From Lentzea aerocolonigenes (lineage in GTDB: Bacteria > Actinomycetota > Actinomycetes > Mycobacteriales > Pseudonocardiaceae): a stretch of DNA of 64,000 nt. Where the stretch lies: positions 24,501 to 88,500 of the forward strand of contig NZ_BBOJ01000035.1 of the NCBI RefSeq assembly GCF_000974445.1. Direction: 5' to 3'. Positions 59,499 through 64,000 of the stretch are shown here, piece by piece; position 1 is the first letter of the stretch; each line of letters begins with the position of its first letter. The notes beneath the pieces are model-generated. The model did no database searches, was not told the origin of the DNA, and saw nothing but the letters and a program-made list of their open reading frames with translations. Both the position numbers and the translations under genes were made by a program.

Positions 59499-60062
59499 AT
59501 GACTACCGCAGAGAAGATCATCCCGCGGCTGAAGACGCGTTACCGCGACGAGATCAAGGGCGAGCTGCAGAAGCAGTTCTCCTTCGCCAACGTGATGCAG
59601 ATCCCCGGCGTCGTCAAGGTCGTCGTCAACATGGGTGTCGGCGACGCCGCCCGTGACGGCAAGCTGATCGAGGGTGCCGTCAAGGACCTCTCGATCATCA
59701 CCGGTCAGCGTCCCGAGGTTCGTCGGGCCCGCAAGTCCATCGCGCAGTTCAAGCTGCGTGAGGGCATGCCGATCGGCGCGCGCGTCACGCTGCGCGGCGA
59801 CCGCATGTGGGAGTTCCTGGACCGCCTGCTGACGATCGCACTGCCCCGTATCCGCGACTTCCGCGGCCTCTCGGGCAAGCAGTTCGACGGCAACGGCAAC
59901 TACACGTTCGGTCTGAACGAGCAGTCGATGTTCCACGAGATCGACCCCGACTCGATCGACCGTCCCCGCGGCATGGACATCACCGTCGTCACCACCGCCA
60001 CGAACGACGAGGAGGGCCGGGCGCTGCTGAAGCTCCTGGGCTTCCCGTTCAAGGAGAACTGA
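59499..60062 (+). CDS. rplE: 50S ribosomal protein L5
   Basis: This 187-residue L5 includes MQIPGVVKVVVNMGVGDAARDGKLIEGAVKDL and SIAQFKLREGMPIGARVTLRGDRMWEFLDRL. It binds 5S rRNA in the central protuberance. Confidence 0.98.
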   Translation: MTTAEKIIPRLKTRYRDEIKGELQKQFSFANVMQIPGVVKVVVNMGVGDAARDGKLIEGAVKDLSIITGQRPEVRRARKSIAQFKLREGMPIGARVTLRGDRMWEFLDRLLTIALPRIRDFRGLSGKQFDGNGNYTFGLNEQSMFHEIDPDSIDRPRGMDITVVTTATNDEEGRALLKLLGFPFKEN

Positions 60063-60066
60063 GTCG

Positions 60067-60252
60067 ATGGCCAAGAAGGCGTTGATCAACAAGGCCGCGA
60101 AGAAGCCGAAGTTCAAGGTCCGGGGCTACACCCGGTGCCAGCGTTGCGGCCGCCCCCACGCGGTGTTCCGCAAGTTCGGCCTCTGCCGGATCTGCTTGCG
60201 CGAGATGGCTCACCGCGGTGAGCTGCCTGGCGTGAGCAAGTCCAGCTGGTAA
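60067..60252 (+). CDS. rpsZ: 30S ribosomal protein S14 type Z (zinc form)
   Basis: This 61-residue S14 is the short zinc-binding type: CQRCGRPHAVFRKFGLCRICLRE carries the two CxxC pairs. The longer zinc-free S14 (often Zur-controlled elsewhere) is not in the window. It lies 4 bases after rplE. Confidence 0.97.
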   Translation: MAKKALINKAAKKPKFKVRGYTRCQRCGRPHAVFRKFGLCRICLREMAHRGELPGVSKSSW

Positions 60253-60294
60253 TTCCAAGCTCCATTACTTCGCTGTAGGCCCGCACACGACCGT

Positions 60295-60323
60295 CCTGTC
60301 CCTCCTCTTCGGAGGAGGGCAGG
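60295..60323 (+). promoter_or_regulatory. Hairpin between rpsZ and rpsH
   Basis: CCTGTCCCTCCTC (60295-60307) pairs with GAGGAGGGCAGG (60312-60323) around TTCG, with one bulge. It lies in the unusual 120-base gap before rpsH. Confidence 0.65.
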
Positions 60324-60372
60324 TCTGGACCCTGAGCGGTGAACCGCAGCGAGAAGGGTTGACCAGGTCACC

Positions 60373-60771
60373 ATGACGATGACCGATCCCATCGCAGACA
60401 TGCTCACTCGTCTGCGGAACGCGAACTCGGCTTACCACGACAAGGTCGTGATGCCGCACTCGAAGTTGAAGGCCAACATCGCCGAGATCCTCAAGCGCGA
60501 GGGCTACATCGCCTCGTACCGCGACGAGGAGGGCGAGGTCGCGAAGAACCTCGTCGTCGAGCTGAAGTACGGCCCGAACCGTGAGCGCAGCATCGCCGGC
60601 CTCCGCCGCGTGTCGAAGCCCGGTCTGCGCGTGTACGCGAAGTCCACCGGCCTGCCGCGAGTTCTCGGCGGTCTTGGTGTGGCGATCATTTCGACCTCTG
60701 GTGGTCTCATGACCGACCGCCAGGCCAACAAGGCAGGCGTGGGCGGAGAAGTCCTCGCCTACGTTTGGTAA
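60373..60771 (+). CDS. rpsH: 30S ribosomal protein S8
   Basis: This 132-residue S8 starts MTMTDPIADMLTRLRNANSAYHDKV and has the C-terminal rRNA-binding motif STSGGLMTDRQANKAGVGGEVLAYVW. An ATG two codons later is equally possible. S8 represses the spc operon in E. coli. Confidence 0.97.
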   Translation: MTMTDPIADMLTRLRNANSAYHDKVVMPHSKLKANIAEILKREGYIASYRDEEGEVAKNLVVELKYGPNRERSIAGLRRVSKPGLRVYAKSTGLPRVLGGLGVAIISTSGGLMTDRQANKAGVGGEVLAYVW

Positions 60772-60783
60772 GGGGGAGTAGAC

Positions 60784-61323
60784 ATGTCGCGCATCGGTAA
60801 GCAGCCGATCATTGTCCCCTCCGGGGTCGACGTGAACATCGCCGGCCAGGACGTGAGCGTGAAGGGTCCCAAGGGCACCCTGACGCTGACGATCGCTGAG
60901 CCGATCAGCCTGGAGAAGGCTGAGGACGGCACGCTCGAGGTCAAGCGCCCGAACGACGAGCGCCGCAACCGCGCGCTCCACGGCCTGTCGCGCACGCTCG
61001 TGCACAACATGGTTGTCGGCGTGACCCAGGGTTACGAAAAGAAGATGGAAATCCACGGCGTCGGTTACCGCGTCGCGCTCAAGGGCTCTGAGCTCGAGTT
61101 CGCGCTCGGTTACTCCCACCCCGTCAAGGTCGAGGCCCCCGAGGGCATCACCTTCGCGGTGGAGACCCCGACCCGTTTCTCCGTCTCGGGTATCGACAAG
61201 CAGCTGGTCGGTGAGGTCGCCGCCAACATCCGCAAGCTGCGCAAGCCCGACCCGTACAAGGGCAAGGGCGTCCGCTACTCGGGCGAGAAGATCCGTCGCA
61301 AGGTCGGAAAGACGGGTAAGTGA
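60784..61323 (+). CDS. rplF: 50S ribosomal protein L6
   Basis: This 179-residue L6 starts MSRIGKQPIIVPSGVDVNIAGQDVSVKGPKG and ends in the factor-binding site region PDPYKGKGVRYSGEKIRRKVGKTGK. GGGGGAG precedes ATG 60784. Confidence 0.98.
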   Translation: MSRIGKQPIIVPSGVDVNIAGQDVSVKGPKGTLTLTIAEPISLEKAEDGTLEVKRPNDERRNRALHGLSRTLVHNMVVGVTQGYEKKMEIHGVGYRVALKGSELEFALGYSHPVKVEAPEGITFAVETPTRFSVSGIDKQLVGEVAANIRKLRKPDPYKGKGVRYSGEKIRRKVGKTGK

Positions 61324-61324
61324 C

Positions 61325-61726
61325 ATGAGCGAGTCGACTGTTACGAAGCGCAAGCCGGTGGGCAAGGACATCTCCACCAGGCGTCGTGTTGCCAAGGCCC
61401 GTCGCCACTTCCGCCTCCGCAAGAAGGTCAGCGGCACCGCCGAGCGCCCGCGCCTGGTCGTGCACCGGTCGTCGAAGCACATCACCGTGCAGATCATCGA
61501 CGACCTGAAGGGCCACACGGTCGCGTCCGCTTCCTCCATGGAGGCCGACGTCCGTGCGCTGGAAGGCGACAAGAAGGCCCGCGCGGCCAAGGTCGGCCAG
61601 CTGGCCGCGGCCCGTGCCAAGGACGCCGGCATCACGGCGGTCGTGTTCGACCGCGGTGGCAACGCGTACCACGGCCGGATCGCCGCCCTGGCGGACGCCG
61701 CCCGCGAGGCGGGGCTGGAGTTCTGA
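61325..61726 (+). CDS. rplR: 50S ribosomal protein L18
   Basis: This 133-residue L18 starts at ATG 61325, one base after the rplF stop. Core: RRRVAKARRHFRLRKKVSGTAERPRLVVHRSSKHITVQIIDD and the end VVFDRGGNAYHGRIAALADAAREAGLEF. It binds 5S rRNA. Confidence 0.98.
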   Translation: MSESTVTKRKPVGKDISTRRRVAKARRHFRLRKKVSGTAERPRLVVHRSSKHITVQIIDDLKGHTVASASSMEADVRALEGDKKARAAKVGQLAAARAKDAGITAVVFDRGGNAYHGRIAALADAAREAGLEF

Positions 61727-61760
61727 CAATGATGATCACTGGAATTGAGAGGGACGCCTG

Positions 61761-62369
61761 ATGCCAGGACGTACGCGTCGCGAAGGCGGCGGGGGCGAGC
61801 GCGGAGAGCGCCGCGACCGTCGTGACGGCGGCCGCGGCGGCGCGGCCCAGGAGAAGACCCCCCACCTCGAGCGCGTGGTTGCGATCAACCGCGTCTCCAA
61901 GGTGGTCAAGGGTGGTCGTCGCTTCAGCTTCACCGCGCTCGTCGTGGTGGGTGACGGCGACGGCATGGTCGGCGTCGGTTACGGCAAGGCCAAGGAAGTT
62001 CCCGCGGCCATCGCCAAGGGTGTCGAGGAAGCGAAGAAGAACTTCTTCCGCGTGCCTCGCATCGCCGGCACCATCCCCCACCCGGTCCAGGGTGAGAAGG
62101 CCGCTGGTGTGGTTCTGCTGCGTCCGGCCTCGGCCGGTACCGGTGTCATCGCGGGTGGCGCTGTCCGCGCCGTCCTCGAGTGCGCCGGCGTGCACGACGT
62201 GCTGTCGAAGTCGCTGGGCTCCGACAACGCGATCAACATCGTGCACGCGACCGTGGCGGCCCTCAAGGGCCTGCAGCGTCCGGAAGAGGTCGCGGCCCGT
62301 CGTGGCCTGCCCCTCGAGGACGTCGCCCCCGCCGGCATGATCCGCGCTCGCGCGGGCCAGGGGGTCTGA
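61761..62369 (+). CDS. rpsE: 30S ribosomal protein S5
   Basis: This 202-residue S5 starts at ATG 61761 with GAGAGGGA upstream. An Arg/Gly-rich N-terminus (~1-35) precedes the double-stranded-RNA-binding domain (LERVVAINRVSKVVKGGRRFSFTALVVVGDGDGMVGVGYGKA). The spectinomycin-contact loop looks wild type. Confidence 0.98.
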   Translation: MPGRTRREGGGGERGERRDRRDGGRGGAAQEKTPHLERVVAINRVSKVVKGGRRFSFTALVVVGDGDGMVGVGYGKAKEVPAAIAKGVEEAKKNFFRVPRIAGTIPHPVQGEKAAGVVLLRPASAGTGVIAGGAVRAVLECAGVHDVLSKSLGSDNAINIVHATVAALKGLQRPEEVAARRGLPLEDVAPAGMIRARAGQGV

Positions 62370-62371
62370 CC

Positions 62372-62554
62372 ATGGCTCTCAAGATCACCCAGGTTCGCAG
62401 CACCATCGGCACCAAGCACAACCACCGCGAGTCGATGCGCACCCTCGGGCTGCGCAAGATCCGCCAGTCGGTCGTGCGTGAGGACACCCCCCAGGTCCGC
62501 GGCCTGATCCACGCCGTGCGCCACCTGGTGGTTGTTGAGGAGGTCCAGTCGTGA
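62372..62554 (+). CDS. rpmD: 50S ribosomal protein L30
   Basis: This 60-residue L30 (MALKITQVRSTIGTKHNHRESMRTLGLRKIRQSVVREDTPQVRGLIHAVRHLVVVEEV) starts at ATG 62372, 2 bases after rpsE. The stop overlaps rplO by 4 bases. Confidence 0.97.
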   Translation: MALKITQVRSTIGTKHNHRESMRTLGLRKIRQSVVREDTPQVRGLIHAVRHLVVVEEVQS

Positions 62555-62997
62555 CCATCAAGATTCACGATCTGCGTCCCGCCCCCGGAGCCAAGACCGC
62601 CAAGACCCGCGTCGGTCGTGGTGAAGGCTCCAAGGGCAAGACCGCCGGCCGCGGTACGAAGGGCACGGGCGCTCGCAAGAACGTCTCGCCGCGCTTCGAA
62701 GGTGGCCAGATGCCGCTGCACATGCGGCTGCCGAAGCTCAAGGGCTTCAAGAACCTGTTCCGCACCGAGTACCAGGTCGTGAACGTCTCCGACATCGCTG
62801 CCTCGTTCCCCGAGGGCGGTTCGGTCGACGTTCCCGCGCTGGTGCTGGCCGGGCTGGTCCGCAAGGGCTCGCTCGTCAAGGTGCTGGGCGATGGTGAGGT
62901 CAGCGTCAAGCTGGACGTCACCGCTGACAAGTTCTCCAAGTCCGCTGTGGAGAAGCTGTCTGCCGCTGGTGGTACCGCTACGGTCGCCGGCGCGTAG
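62551..62997 (+). CDS. rplO: 50S ribosomal protein L15
   Basis: This 148-residue L15 starts at GTG 62551 (MTIKIHDLRPAPGAKTAKTRVGRGEGSKGKTAGRGTKG) with the conserved Gly-rich N-terminus. In most actinobacteria secY follows. Here it is the last ribosomal gene before a terminator. Confidence 0.98.
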   Translation: MTIKIHDLRPAPGAKTAKTRVGRGEGSKGKTAGRGTKGTGARKNVSPRFEGGQMPLHMRLPKLKGFKNLFRTEYQVVNVSDIAASFPEGGSVDVPALVLAGLVRKGSLVKVLGDGEVSVKLDVTADKFSKSAVEKLSAAGGTATVAGA

Positions 62998-63009
62998 TCA
63001 TTGCGCCTG

Positions 63010-63040
63010 AAGGGCCCTGAGGCTTCGCCTCGGGGCCCTT
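63010..63040 (+). terminator. Terminator after rplO
   Basis: A 13-bp stem with one wobble pair (63010-63022 with 63028-63040) around CTTCG, followed by TGGCGT. It closes the spc section in place of a run-on to secY. Confidence 0.85.
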
Positions 63041-63708
63041 TGGCGTGTTCGGGGGAGTGTCAGACCCTCTGAGTAGGTTGAGTTGTAGGGGTTCCCGATT
63101 CGGGGGGACGCCTGCGTCAGCGTGGGGTCCGTAGGTGGTCTTGTCGCGTTGGCGGGGTTCCTGTTGCGTGCTTGGGCTGAGGACTCTGCCCTCAGACTCC
63201 CGACACTCCCAAAAGAGCCCTCCAGCGCCGTCTGCGGGTTGATGGCACGCCTGTTGCTCTTGGCGGCTTGCGGTTGCGTTGGTGGTTGCGTTTGCGGTGT
63301 GGCTCCCCCGTCTAGCGCTCCGCAGCGGGCCACACCCGAGGGGTCAGGTCAAGTCGACGAAAAAGCGTGTCGACTTGACCTGACCCCTCGGGCGCGGCAA
63401 GGGCAGAGGAGCGCTAGACGGGGGAGCCACACCGCCGGGTCGCGTTGGCAGGGCGGTTGGGTCGCCTCGGCTAATGAGTGCTGAGTCGGCCGTCTGGCAG
63501 GCTCGGCCTGTGGCCGCTGGTGGGTGAGCACTCTGTCTCGGATGGAGTTGTTGAGTTCTTGGCGAAGACCGTGCCCTCACCAGTTGCCGGGAGAACGTGA
63601 TCGCTGCTGGGATGTCGTGCCTGCCGATGGTGGCGTGAGCACTGTTCATTAGCTTGCCGACAAGTTCTCCCTGGGCCGCTGGCGTCGAGTGGGCGAGTGG
63701 GAGTGCGG
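63041..63708. other. Gene-free stretch between rplO and the transposase
   Basis: Beyond the terminator and the hairpin element no credible gene is present. The left part (63041-63233) is partly similar to the sequence before copy 1. The right part (63434-63708) should include the left end of the IS110-type element, whose exact boundary cannot be placed. Confidence 0.6.
63234..63433. repeat. Dispersed hairpin element, copy 2
   Basis: GCGGGTTGATGGCACGCC at 63234 starts a lead that aligns without gaps (about 80% by eye) with copy 1, and a 138-bp hairpin begins exactly 62 bases later. The outer 26-bp arms (63296-63321 and 63408-63433) are exact complements. The inner 24-bp arms (63335-63358 and 63369-63392) are exact, around GAAAAAGCGT. 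The inner arms share most of their sequence with copy 1, but the outer arms do not, so base pairing has been kept while sequence changed. Confidence 0.9.
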
Positions 63709-64000
63709 ATGTTGTTGCTGGTCGGTGATGACTGGGCCGAGGATCACCACGATGTCGAGTTGATGGACGCCGACGGGCGCAGGCTGGTCAAGGCCCGGTT
63801 GCCCGAGGGTGTGGCCGGGATGGCGCGGCTGCACGCGTTGATCGCCGAGCACACCGGTCAGGCCGATCCTGAGGATGTCGAGGTCCGGGTCGGGATCGAG
63901 ACCGATCGTGGTCCGTGGGTGCGGGCGCTGGTCGCGGCCGGATACACGGTGTTCGCGATCAATCCGATGTCGGTGGCCCGGTTCCGGGACCGGCACCGGG
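63709..64000 (+). CDS. IS110-family transposase, N-terminal part (cut by window edge)
   Basis: The N-terminal ~97 residues show the DEDD transposase pattern: LLLVGDDWAEDHHDVELMDADGRRL with the first Asp, a helix, VRVGIETDRGPWVRALVAAGY with the Glu and second Asp, and AINPMSVARFRDRH. ATG 63709 has GGAG upstream; GTG 63703 is an alternative. IS110 elements move without terminal inverted repeats, using a bridge RNA encoded in their non-coding end. The gene continues beyond the window. Confidence 0.88.
   Translation, partial: MLLLVGDDWAEDHHDVELMDADGRRLVKARLPEGVAGMARLHALIAEHTGQADPEDVEVRVGIETDRGPWVRALVAAGYTVFAINPMSVARFRDRHR

Noticed and set aside
63344..63649. Minus-strand gene near the right end
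   Set aside because: It also crosses the hairpin element and lacks a ribosome-binding site and recognisable content.

Overview
This window is chromosomal DNA of a high-GC actinomycete. Gene content and order (tRNA-Thr/tRNA-Met-rpmG-hadAB-tRNA-Trp-secE-nusG-rplKA, rplJL, an mce operon, rpoBC, rpsLG-fusA-tuf, then the S10 and spc ribosomal clusters) fit the Pseudonocardiaceae, perhaps the Lentzea/Saccharothrix side. That family placement is inferred from synteny and protein appearance, not from a search.

Left edge (1-2.3 kb): this looks like the tail of an integrated element. It holds a truncated D-2-hydroxyacid dehydrogenase, a ~316-bp inverted repeat built from GGTAAC/GTTACC units, a lower-GC orphan gene and, at 2161-2230, the 3' half of a tRNA-Tyr gene followed by a normal terminator, as expected for an attachment site. 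Next comes a short accessory stretch (2.4-7.4 kb): a TIR-GRAM fusion protein, a PP2C-like phosphatase coupled to an unknown gene, an AhpD-like protein behind an ECF41-type promoter, a GNAT acetyltransferase and a PhzF-family enzyme. A large membrane GAF-GGDEF-EAL protein (7.5-10.2 kb) precedes the tRNAs.

Core information block (10.2-36.3 kb): two tRNAs, rpmG, two MaoC-type dehydratase genes, tRNA-Trp, secE, nusG, rplK, rplA, a decayed methyltransferase, rplJ and rplL, then a complete MCE lipid-import operon (ATPase, two YrbE permeases, MceA-F and two accessory proteins) bracketed by similar GC-rich palindromes, then rpoB and rpoC.

Accessory interlude (36.3-48.2 kb): one copy of a ~200-bp hairpin element, a DUF4287 protein, a likely toxin-antitoxin pair with its operator, a zinc-ribbon protein, and a leftward operon. 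That operon encodes a YbaB-like protein, a WXG100-like protein, a 1507-residue polymorphic toxin (WXG-like head, self-processing cysteine-protease-like module, ADP-ribosyltransferase tip), a large SseB-like protein that may be its immunity partner, and an APH-like kinase. Two Cys-rich exported proteins lie upstream of it.

Translation block (48.2-63.0 kb): rpsL-rpsG-fusA-tuf, then rpsJ through rplO in standard order. secY does not follow rplO. Instead there is a terminator, the second copy of the hairpin element and the start of an IS110-type transposase that runs off the window.
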